IMG/VR virus record: IMGVR_UViG_3300022920_000020
Coordinates: 1 to 35,128 of that record
Source of the DNA: a virus
DNA length: 35,128 bases
Strand: one strand, 5' to 3'
The notes under the pieces were generated by a model, which was given only the letters and a program-made list of their open reading frames with translations, did not search any database and had not been told where the DNA came from. Positions 28,984-35,128 of the stretch are shown here, in pieces (the stretch's first letter is position 1; every line of letters starts with the position of its first letter). The translations under genes and the position numbers were made by a program.

Positions 28984-29827
28984 TGTGTTCCTCCTGATCG
29001 TATTGCAGAAAAAATTTCTGTATCCGTTCTTGCGGTTCATCAACGCTCGCTGGAACAAGCCCCGAAGTCTTGCAAGACAGAATCGCCTTCAGCTTTTCCG
29101 CGCTCAACTGTCCGTTATGCAGAAGAGATTTGTAAATAGCACTGTAGGTACACCACTGGTTATCTTTGCCAAACCTATACACTGCCTTTCCTTTTGCGAG
29201 TGCCGCAATACCCATTTCTGAATTATCACAACAACCAACAATTTTTGCTTCTTGCAATAACTGGTGTCCACTAATTTTCTTTGGTATTACAGCGTCACCG
29301 TATTTGTGAACTAAGTGCTGATAAGCAGGTGCGGAGGTAAGAGGGTGACACTTCAGCTTTGCCCCTTGCCTGACAGCGTTATCCACTTTCGCCCAGTCAG
29401 TCACTTTGTTCAGAATATTAGTTCCTGCCAAAAAAATAACAAAATCATGCGCGCTTCTGCTTGGCCTTAGCCGATACTTATCTTCACAATTTTTTGCTAT
29501 CTCAAGGAAAAGCCTTTCGCCTTCTTCAGTCACCTTAGACTCAGCCGCTCTGCTCATGGCTTCACTAGCAAACTTTTCGCTGGCTACTCTCAGGTATATG
29601 AAATTCGTAAGCAAGTCTGTGTAAACATAACCATGTATCTTATTGTCTGGAAAACTGTACCATACGTCATACTCAACCCTCGTACCTTTTTCCCAAGATT
29701 TTGGCAGAAAACTTTTTAAGCCGATCAAGCCGCGATCATCTGCTTTTCGTAGAACATTCCCGCTTTTGAAAAAATGCGCTACAGGATTCCCAAGTTCGTC
29801 ATTGTTTGCTAATTTTTTTAAGCTCAT
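28928..29827 (-). CDS. KpsC/capsule-type GT-B-like protein
   Basis: 299 residues. The C-terminal half has the KpsC/S layout: KCHPLTSAPAYQHL with HP at 161-162, KISGHQLLQEAKIVGCC, and DNSEMGIAALAKGKAVYRFG (201-220), which corresponds to the S-x-x-x-E-A-L-x-x-GK-x-V-x-x-x-G nucleotide-sugar loop. Family members join Kdo or other sugars in capsule lipids. In this place it may add sugars to the neighbouring Thr/Ser-rich protein. ATG 29827 lies inside the coiled-coil mini-gene. Confidence 0.6.
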   Translation of the reverse strand: MSLKKLANNDELGNPVAHFFKSGNVLRKADDRGLIGLKSFLPKSWEKGTRVEYDVWYSFPDNKIHGYVYTDLLTNFIYLRVASEKFASEAMSRAAESKVTEEGERLFLEIAKNCEDKYRLRPSRSAHDFVIFLAGTNILNKVTDWAKVDNAVRQGAKLKCHPLTSAPAYQHLVHKYGDAVIPKKISGHQLLQEAKIVGCCDNSEMGIAALAKGKAVYRFGKDNQWCTYSAIYKSLLHNGQLSAEKLKAILSCKTSGLVPASVDEPQERIQKFFLQYDQEEHIAPKDIGDQMQSVKRAYA

Positions 29828-29945
29828 TTGTCAGCCTTGAAACTTCATCTTCAAGTTCCGTGATTCGATCTTCTGTTTCGCTGAAATGCTCCATGATTAT
29901 TTCCAGAGCATTTTCTAACTTCCCATTGATTTCTTTAAAGTCCAT
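29799..29945 (-). CDS. 48-residue coiled-coil protein
   Basis: ATG 29945 shares one base with the TAA of the Thr-rich gene; TGA 29801-29799. The sequence (DFKEINGKLENALEIIMEHF, SETEDRITELEDEVSRL, TNELKKISKQ) has heptads of Leu/Ile with Glu/Lys, a clear coiled coil. It links the repeat protein to the glycosyltransferase-like gene: the latter starts 29 bases before its stop. It may be a small subunit or chaperone of the enzyme or fibre. Confidence 0.7.
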   Translation of the reverse strand: MDFKEINGKLENALEIIMEHFSETEDRITELEDEVSRLTNELKKISKQ

Positions 29946-31330
29946 TAATCCTCCGTCCACTGAGACCCATCCCAGTAACGACCATTATGCGCGCTCCCGC
30001 TACTTACTTCAGTCTGATTTCCAGTTGCAGTTAGACGCTCGTAAACTACTGTCGCTGTGTCACGGCTCGTTGTTGTTGCGCGACTTGTTCCTGTCAAACT
30101 GTTAGTGGAGCGCGTTGTATTCGTATTAAACGCTGTTGAAGTTGTTTTAGATGTTGATGTTGATGTGCCAAACGTAGTCGTAAAAGAAGTCGTGGTGGAG
30201 CGACTGGCAGGTATATTCGTATTAGTGTCAAACTGTGTGGTAGTGCTTTTACTCGTTGAGTTAGAAGTACCGAAAGTTACAGTTGTGTTGAACGAAGTTG
30301 TCGTAGAATGCGATGTACCGAAAATGGTTGTCGTATTGAACGAGGTTGTCGTAGTCGGGGCGGTAGTGTGCGATGTATTGTAGCTAGTCGTATAGGCTGT
30401 AGTGGTCGCTTTGCTAGTCGTCCTGCTAGTGTTGTAGCTAGTCGTATAGGAAGTCGTTGTGCTTTTGCTGGTACCGCGACTAGTGCTAGTTGTAGACGAT
30501 GACGTAACAGTCCTAGTAATCTTATATTGGCTTATAGTTCCAGTGTATGGATTCCAAGAAGAAGTCTGAATCGCCCCACGATTGTAAGTAGTGTTTCCAT
30601 TTGTAAATGACGTTGCACCAGACGATCCTTGGCCTACAGTTGCACCACCGTAAGTGAAAAGAGCCTGAAAAGCAGAGTCCATCACTTGATTAGAACCGCT
30701 AAATGCTGGCGAACTTGTGCTACTAGATGTCCCTGTCGTGTTGAATGTCGTGGTATAGCTTGTAGTGGTCGCTTTGCTAGTCGTCTTGCTAGTCGCGTAA
30801 GTAGTTGTATAGGACGTTGTAGTACTCTTAGAAGTCCCGCGACTAGTTCCATACGTTGTGGTGTATGAAGTTGTTGTGCTTCGACTTGTGCCTGTCGCAC
30901 GACTCGTATTGTAGCTAGTGGTGGTCGCTCTAGAAGTGCCTCTTACGCTAGTCGTATTGTAGGAAGTTGTGTAGGTCGTTGTCGTTGCCCTAGATGTCCC
31001 AGTAACCGGATAAGTCGTAAAGCTAGTGGTGGTCGATCTAGAAGTACCGCGACTTGTATCGTAAGAAGTCGTGTAAGTAGTTGTAGTGTCGCGGGCTGTG
31101 ACTGTGGCGAACGTAGTTGTAAAAGTGGTTGTGGTATTGAAAGAAGTAGTCGTATTAAACGCTGTTGAAGTGTCTCGACTAGTCACATACACCGCATTCC
31201 AAACAGTCGATAATGTACCGTTGTTGTTAGCTACAACATAATTTACGCCATACAGAGTACCCTGATCTGCTTTAGCAAAAATCTGGGTAGGCTCTTTTAG
31301 AGTTCCACTGTCATTGACTTTTATAGACAT
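29945..31330 (-). CDS. Thr/Ser-rich repeat virion protein (fibre candidate)
   Basis: 461 residues; AAGGAG precedes ATG 31330. After a short N-terminus, residues 50-205 and 286-440 are imperfect repeats of about 11-15 residues, T-S-R-x-TTT-S-Y/F-x-T-x-Y/F, in which Thr and Ser make up roughly half or more of the residues. Between them, about 207-285, is a segment without repeats (NQVMDSAFQALFTYGG, YNRGAIQTSSWNP). The last 30 residues are again unlike the repeats (NGRYWDGSQWTED). The location among fibre genes suggests a surface protein; the repeats are possible O-glycosylation sites. Long open frames on the opposite strand are shadows of the ACN codons. Confidence 0.78.
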   Translation of the reverse strand: MSIKVNDSGTLKEPTQIFAKADQGTLYGVNYVVANNNGTLSTVWNAVYVTSRDTSTAFNTTTSFNTTTTFTTTFATVTARDTTTTYTTSYDTSRGTSRSTTTSFTTYPVTGTSRATTTTYTTSYNTTSVRGTSRATTTSYNTSRATGTSRSTTTSYTTTYGTSRGTSKSTTTSYTTTYATSKTTSKATTTSYTTTFNTTGTSSSTSSPAFSGSNQVMDSAFQALFTYGGATVGQGSSGATSFTNGNTTYNRGAIQTSSWNPYTGTISQYKITRTVTSSSTTSTSRGTSKSTTTSYTTSYNTSRTTSKATTTAYTTSYNTSHTTAPTTTTSFNTTTIFGTSHSTTTSFNTTVTFGTSNSTSKSTTTQFDTNTNIPASRSTTTSFTTTFGTSTSTSKTTSTAFNTNTTRSTNSLTGTSRATTTSRDTATVVYERLTATGNQTEVSSGSAHNGRYWDGSQWTED

Positions 31331-31339
31331 GGCAACTCC

Positions 31340-31855
31340 TTAACTAACTACATACCAAACGTGTCCATTAGCAAAGCCACTGGCACTGGTAGGTGCGGTA
31401 GTGACAACAGATTGTGTGCCAGCATTGTTAAGCTTGGTGTGATCAGCGTCAGTGAAAACATTTGAGTCAGTTGCGCCTTCTACCAACGTCCTGATCTCTG
31501 CGGCTGTCTGGTCAGCGGTGGCACTAGCTTCTATGCCATTCAGCTTTGTGTGATCAGCATCTGTGAAGTTGTTTTGCGTCAGACCGCCATCACCAACAGA
31601 ATAAGTCGTGTTAGTGCTAGTAATAGTAAAGCTGGGGTACGTTCCTGAAATGCTAGTAGCACCCGCACCCGTCAACGCGACAGTTTGATCAGGGGCACTA
31701 TTAGATATTTGCCCGCCCGAAGACAGGCCGATTCCTGTGCCTGCGGACAGATCAGAAAGCTCTAACTTATCTGTATTGAGATTGGTGAAATTAGAATCAA
31801 CCTCGGCATTCGTCAGGGGCGAACCTTTGCCCGATCTTGTTACTATCGTAGACAT
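31340..31855 (-). CDS. Tail-fibre-type protein with FTDADHTKLN repeats
   Basis: 171 residues. MSTIVTRSGKGSPLTNAEVDSNFTNLN opens a family common in marine-phage fibres; it is followed by a Ser/Gly/Thr beta region and two copies of FTDADHTKLN (about 97-106 and 135-144), with ASATADQTAAEIRTLVE between. This block is widespread in cyanophage and other aquatic phage fibres. It should be structural; GGGG-like site before ATG 31855. Confidence 0.78.
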   Translation of the reverse strand: MSTIVTRSGKGSPLTNAEVDSNFTNLNTDKLELSDLSAGTGIGLSSGGQISNSAPDQTVALTGAGATSISGTYPSFTITSTNTTYSVGDGGLTQNNFTDADHTKLNGIEASATADQTAAEIRTLVEGATDSNVFTDADHTKLNNAGTQSVVTTAPTSASGFANGHVWYVVS

Positions 31856-31872
31856 TGGAAGCCCCTTCTAAA

Positions 31873-32322
31873 TTAGGATGCAGTTAGTGTAATAGTCCAA
31901 GTCACTGACATAGTGTCATCAGCTTCTTTGTTGACCACTGAGAATACAGTGCGGCAAAGCATAGTCCCGCCTGACGCGGCATTGAATATACCTGCCTCTG
32001 TGACAGCACCAGTAGCATCGCCAGCCTCAAAAGACGAAATGTAGGTAATGACATTAGCAGATGCAGTAGAACTGTCTAACGCTTCCCTAGAGCCTAGAAT
32101 AGATACTAGATCGGTCTGACCTGCGGCGGCGGCAGTGGTTCCCGACCCTAGAGCCATGTGGGACATAACGCCAGCAGAAGCCGCTGACATGCGCGAACAG
32201 ATAAACTCTAAGCCTGCCGACACAATAAGATTCTCAATTTTACGCTCTTCTTTTACGTTGCCATTCTTGTCTTTTAAGACTAGAGCAACATCGCCACGCA
32301 GTTTCAAATTTTCGTTTACCAT
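31873..32322 (-). CDS. Virion/tail-fibre-associated protein
   Basis: 149 residues, starting at ATG 32322 behind GAGGTG. An N-terminal strand-turn region (LKLRGDVALVLKDKNGNVKEERKIENLIV) is followed by a Ser/Ala/Gly beta region (MALGSGTTAAAAGQTDL, EAGIFNAASGGTMLCRTVF). This layout is seen in small proteins that sit by fibres in many marine phages. Function is unknown but probably structural. Confidence 0.72.
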   Translation of the reverse strand: MVNENLKLRGDVALVLKDKNGNVKEERKIENLIVSAGLEFICSRMSAASAGVMSHMALGSGTTAAAAGQTDLVSILGSREALDSSTASANVITYISSFEAGDATGAVTEAGIFNAASGGTMLCRTVFSVVNKEADDTMSVTWTITLTAS

Positions 32323-32331
32323 TTCACACCT

Positions 32332-33390
32332 CTAAAAAGTTCGGCTGTAGCCGACATAATCCTCTGAAAAATACCCAAACACTGAATACCCTTGCCCACG
32401 AAGAGAACCAGAGTCAGTTGACCCGATTGTATCACTATTTGCTTTACTTTGTGTACTAAAAATAGTATCTGACAAAATAGCCAAATCAGCACGAACTTTG
32501 ACAAATGACATTTCCTGATCGTCTTGTGCTGTTGCTTCACCATCAAGGTCATCAGTAACGAATAGCCTTTCAGTGATAAATTTGCTGAAACTCATGACAT
32601 GATCATCTGACAACGACCCTGCTTCGCTTAATACCTTTTGCCTGATAATATCAATAGACTCAGAAACGCTAGTGGCATCAGTTAATCCTTTAGATACTGC
32701 AATGCCTATTTCATCGCCTATTCCTGCACTGTCGGCCGACAGCTTCGCGTAAGCTAGACTGATTTGCTCTGACAGAACCGCCTGATCCGACTTGTTCAAA
32801 TTGATCAATAATTGAGCAACATCAGATACAGATGGCGATTCAGGGAATGCCTTTAAGAACAATCTCGCTATTAGGAACGAATCTGTAAACCCAGCGGTAT
32901 CGGTAAAAGGCTTAGCTGTACCCTTGCTTGGGCTGTCTGCGACTTGCGCCTGTTCTGCTAGTGTCTTTAATGCCTCCAATGCTACAGAATCCGTGATCTG
33001 CGGTAGCTCATTCAAGGCTTTGCTGACTGCTTGACTTTGTATATCGGTAAGCGATATGGATTCTTGACTGTTCTTACCGTACGCGTTTACGCTCGTTTCA
33101 GTGAATGCCGCGCTATCTTGTTTCAGTTTGGTTACGTTTTTAGGCGATTGTTCAGTTAATGAAACAGTTTCTGATTTTGGCTTGTCTATTTCGTTAGCGG
33201 TATTATCAGATACACTTCCGCTTTCCTGCAAAGACTTGCCTGTTATTTTGGCAAGTACATCAGAAATACCTGTCGCATCAACGAAATCTTTCGCAAGTAT
33301 CCTTAATGAAATGAATATAGCTTTGAATACAGCGCGATTTTGACGCACTTGGGCTTTCGCTCTGTTTAAAGCCGCAGATAATTTGATCAT
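32332..33390 (-). CDS. Repeat-rich fibre-like protein (about 19-residue repeats)
   Basis: 352 residues. After a basic N-terminal helix, residues 60-330 are about a dozen imperfect repeats of roughly 18-20 residues with the core x-S/T-D/E-S/T followed by about eight residues and Lys (examples: ETVSLTEQSPKNVTK, ESISLTDIQSQAVSK, DAGSLSDDHVMSFSK-like). The end (GQGYSVFGYFSEDYVGYSRTF) is aromatic and may fold separately. Such repeats fit a long fibre or spacer. ATGA overlap with the BppU-like gene. Confidence 0.7.
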   Translation of the reverse strand: MIKLSAALNRAKAQVRQNRAVFKAIFISLRILAKDFVDATGISDVLAKITGKSLQESGSVSDNTANEIDKPKSETVSLTEQSPKNVTKLKQDSAAFTETSVNAYGKNSQESISLTDIQSQAVSKALNELPQITDSVALEALKTLAEQAQVADSPSKGTAKPFTDTAGFTDSFLIARLFLKAFPESPSVSDVAQLLINLNKSDQAVLSEQISLAYAKLSADSAGIGDEIGIAVSKGLTDATSVSESIDIIRQKVLSEAGSLSDDHVMSFSKFITERLFVTDDLDGEATAQDDQEMSFVKVRADLAILSDTIFSTQSKANSDTIGSTDSGSLRGQGYSVFGYFSEDYVGYSRTF

Positions 33391-33716
33391 GCGAAATCAG
33401 CGCGAACGTAAAATTCTAAGGTTTCAAATACAGTTTCCACAGTGTTATCGCCAAAGGTGATTTCTATTTCGCCTTCATAGTAACCTTCTTCTAAATCTAA
33501 CTGGCCTGCAACAAACGAAAATATCGCTATTCCATTCTCTAGGTTAGTTCCTGAGTTACCCGCAGTTACAGTAAACAGCGTGGACGTTGCACCTTTGGCT
33601 CTTACCTTCAGCCTTACAGTGCTCGTAGAGCAATTAATTGCACTGCCATCATTCTCTCTAGTTAGAGTCGCCTGTATTGATACGCCTGTATCATCTTTTA
33701 CTAATCGGTAAATCAT
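33387..33716 (-). CDS. BppU-like baseplate/fibre domain protein
   Basis: 109 residues from ATG 33716, with GGAG six to seven bases upstream; a GTG at 33719 is an alternative. The opening MIYRLVKDDTGVSIQATLTRENDG then TVRLKVRAKG, and the end EGEIEITFGDNTVETVFETLEFYV, match the BppU N-terminal domain pattern (a beta sandwich that plugs fibres onto baseplates). It stands between the tail chaperone and the repeat protein. Confidence 0.72.
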   Translation of the reverse strand: MIYRLVKDDTGVSIQATLTRENDGSAINCSTSTVRLKVRAKGATSTLFTVTAGNSGTNLENGIAIFSFVAGQLDLEEGYYEGEIEITFGDNTVETVFETLEFYVRADFA

Positions 33717-33719
33717 CAC

Positions 33720-34163
33720 TTACTCCGGCTTATTCGGCCATATTATATCATTCAGATCATTGACTGACGAATTGTTTGCAGGCACATCACGCAAGGCTTG
33801 CCTGTACGTTACCCATTGTGCTTTTTCCGCATTTGTTAGTTGGTTGTCGGCTACCTGAGTCCAATCGGTTTCTGCCAGCTTACTATTTCGCATAAAGCGA
33901 AGAGTGTCGGCGAAAATCCTGGCATTGAACACCCATTCGTTATCAACCCATTCTTGCCATTGATTTGCTCGCGGCTCGCGGGTAAGCCAAGAGCCGTCAA
34001 CATAGTATTGAGTTGCGATAAGATTTTCTGCGTCAATATCATAAGCTACCTGCACTGCGGTCAACCCATTGTATATCTGGCCGTCAACATAATCATCGTC
34101 CGCGCCCATAGACATAACGTGTTGCACTTCACCATTATCTGCCACTAAAGCATATTGGAACAT
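33720..34163 (-). CDS. Phage tail assembly chaperone, APC type
   Basis: 147 residues. The C-terminal segment, RNSKLAETDWTQVADNQLTNAEKAQWVTYRQALRDVP then NDIIWPNKPE (about 92-147), is the signature of the phage tail assembly chaperone (APC) family, which occurs after fibre genes and is thought to help fibre folding. The N-terminal half is beta rich (FQYALVADNGEVQHV). It lies behind the DUF6453-like gene at 34175. Confidence 0.82.
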   Translation of the reverse strand: MFQYALVADNGEVQHVMSMGADDDYVDGQIYNGLTAVQVAYDIDAENLIATQYYVDGSWLTREPRANQWQEWVDNEWVFNARIFADTLRFMRNSKLAETDWTQVADNQLTNAEKAQWVTYRQALRDVPANNSSVNDLNDIIWPNKPE

Positions 34164-34174
34164 TTTAAACCTCT

Positions 34175-34876
34175 TTAATTGGTATCGTAAACTAGCATGT
34201 ATGGAAACTGTGCGCTGTAATTTGTGACGTATTGGCCTTGCGAAGATATCCGATTACTCATCCTGATAAATGGAGTAGACGCGCCATGGTGAAACGAATA
34301 GGACATATTTGAAGTCCAGTCAGGAAAAACAAATACCGCTGGAAATGCAAACAAAGCAGTGCTATCAACAACTGCATATATTTTAGTGAAAGTCAGGCTA
34401 GATGGTGGCGTGTAATCAATCTCTGAATTAGCCGCCAATACACCTTGCGCTAAAACTCTAACACTGGTTGATCTAGTCGCAGAAAATAAAATTGTACTGC
34501 CATTAGTGCTGTAAACATCCATGCCATGCTCACCGCTCGATGGAGCAGATATATTTCCTGATTGCGTTTTTAATAACGCGGTCACTATTCCTGCGGTGTT
34601 CTGATAGAAATAAAGCGCATTAGAACTAGACCCCCAAAAATGAGTAGGGTTACTACTGAGGCTGGTTCTTGCCACAGCGATAGGCGTAGATGTACCTATC
34701 GGGCTGTTAGCTGGTCTAGCTAGAGTTAAATCTCCTGCCGATGTATTGCTGACAGGAAATGTCATAGAATTATATGATGATGTCGTCACGTTAGAGATAA
34801 ATGTGTTCGGAGCAGTTTCAGTGCTATTGATCTGCTCGCGCCCATCGGCATTAGATATTATCAATCCATACGACAT
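34175..34876 (-). CDS. DUF6453-like tail-associated protein
   Basis: 233 residues, ATG 34876, two bases after the stop of the join-spanning gene. MSYGLIISNADGREQINSTE opens the same type of fold as that gene. The middle is Ser/Thr/Asn rich beta (SSYNSMTFPVSNTSAGDLTLARP, SNPTHFWGSSSNALYFYQ), and the end YVTNYSAQFPYMLVYDTN is aromatic. Two such proteins in a row suggest a tandem duplication or a heteromeric tip. Role: tail tip or fibre base, inferred. Confidence 0.72.
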   Translation of the reverse strand: MSYGLIISNADGREQINSTETAPNTFISNVTTSSYNSMTFPVSNTSAGDLTLARPANSPIGTSTPIAVARTSLSSNPTHFWGSSSNALYFYQNTAGIVTALLKTQSGNISAPSSGEHGMDVYSTNGSTILFSATRSTSVRVLAQGVLAANSEIDYTPPSSLTFTKIYAVVDSTALFAFPAVFVFPDWTSNMSYSFHHGASTPFIRMSNRISSQGQYVTNYSAQFPYMLVYDTN

Positions 34877-34878
34877 GA

Positions 34879-35128
34879 TTACGTCCGAAAAACAAAGTAT
34901 TTAACAACAAGACCATTTGGCACATTTATTCGCAAATTATTGGTTGACTTTACAAATGACGTTTGTGGCCTTGGATCATTAAAGGTTAGTAAAAAAGGTG
35001 AATCTCCAAGGGCAACTCCCCAAGTATCGTTGTTAGCCATGCCAGTTACAGTTACATCTATATAGCCGCTAGAGTTTCCTGTGACAGTACCGAAAGCGAC
35101 AAAGCGCACAAGTCTATCTGTATAAGAA
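34879..35128 (-). CDS. Join-spanning short tail-associated protein (C-terminal part, second copy)
   Basis: The 3' part of the 98-residue gene that begins at 271: the frame enters at 35128 and ends at TAA 34881-34879. From 35128 to 34905 it repeats bases 224-1; three mismatches turn K to R (DPRP versus DPKP) and Q to S (GDSP versus GDQP). An internal ATG at 35109 gives a 76-residue open frame, but the true start lies across the join. It stands two bases before the DUF6453-like gene. Confidence 0.75.
   Translation of the reverse strand, partial: SYTDRLVRFVAFGTVTGNSSGYIDVTVTGMANNDTWGVALGDSPFLLTFNDPRPQTSFVKSTNNLRINVPNGLVVKYFVFRT
34905..35128. repeat. Terminal direct repeat, right copy (contig circularity)
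   Basis: 224 bases identical to 1-224 except at 34970, 35000 and 35001. Removing one copy gives a 34904-bp circle in which the 98-residue gene is intact. All three changes alter amino acids, so they are more likely true population variants than sequencing errors in a single phage. Confidence 0.9.

Noticed and set aside
30057-30383. Val-rich plus-strand reading frame (108 residues)
   Set aside because: It is the reverse complement of the Thr-codon repeats (ACN gives GTN, Val) in the real gene 29945-31330. Other plus-strand frames at 30308-30868 have the same origin.
29945-31330. Diversity-generating retroelement acting on the Thr-rich protein
   Set aside because: No reverse transcriptase, template repeat or adenine-specific variable end was found in the window.
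1-35128. CRISPR array, tRNA genes, insertion sequences or integrase
   Set aside because: No spaced identical repeats, cloverleaf, transposase or recombinase motifs were seen on either strand by reading.

Overview
The window is an essentially complete tailed-phage genome of about 34.9 kb. Its first 224 bases recur at the very end with three mismatches, so the contig closes into a circle, and one gene spans the join. Every supported gene is on the minus strand. Transcription therefore reads from high to low coordinates and runs through the join. The lambda-type G/GT frameshift, tube protein, tape measure, J-like hub, HK97-like capsid and DUF4055-type portal indicate a siphovirus. NinB, NinG, a YqaJ exonuclease and tail proteins of a kind common in aquatic phages suggest a proteobacterial host, probably from water (inference). 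No integrase, polymerase, helicase, primase or RNA polymerase is visible. || Layout in transcription order. (1) Early region, 25817 to 17251: several short transcription units. Five begin with the same promoter/operator (AACAAAAAGGTTTACT core, dyad TAAAC-N6-GTTTA), and three end in C(UUCG)G- or AT-loop terminators. The units encode small accessory proteins, a recombination set (DUF1071 annealing protein, YqaJ exonuclease, SSB), a 68-residue XRE regulator, a PD-(D/E)XK nuclease, a primosome-like fragment, NinB, an HTH-metallophosphoesterase, a zinc-ribbon protein, DUF3310 and NinG. (2) A structured 300-base intergenic region, 16951-17250, heads the late genes. (3) DNA-modification island, 16950 to 13907: unknown small protein, GT32-like glycosyltransferase, ParB-like protein, TAGT-like glycosyltransferase and TET/JBP-like 2OG-Fe(II) dioxygenase. 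It is translationally coupled to the terminase. (4) Head and tail, 13914 to 271: TerS, TerL, portal, MuF-like protein, Lys-rich mini-protein, scaffold, capsid, connectors, tube, G/GT, tape measure, tip proteins, a GNAT and the J-like hub. (5) Fibre and adsorption region, through the join and 34876 to 27250. It includes a Thr/Ser-rich repeat protein followed directly by a coiled-coil mini-protein and two glycosyltransferase-like proteins. (6) Lysis, 27247 to 25818: membrane proteins, XhlA-like protein, GTA-type holin and M15 endolysin. || Two systems stand out. The first is a base-hypermodification cluster with no DNA methyltransferase in the genome, which would fit thymine-directed (base-J-like) chemistry or use of host 5mC. 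The second is a candidate self-glycosylated virion fibre: a Thr/Ser-rich repeat protein with its own coupled glycosyltransferase-like genes. Alongside these is a five-site operator regulon that a small XRE protein probably controls. Nine reading frames or starts given here come from short frames, Shine-Dalgarno spacing and stop/start overlaps, including coding frames of 54, 59, 48, 26 and 22 residues.
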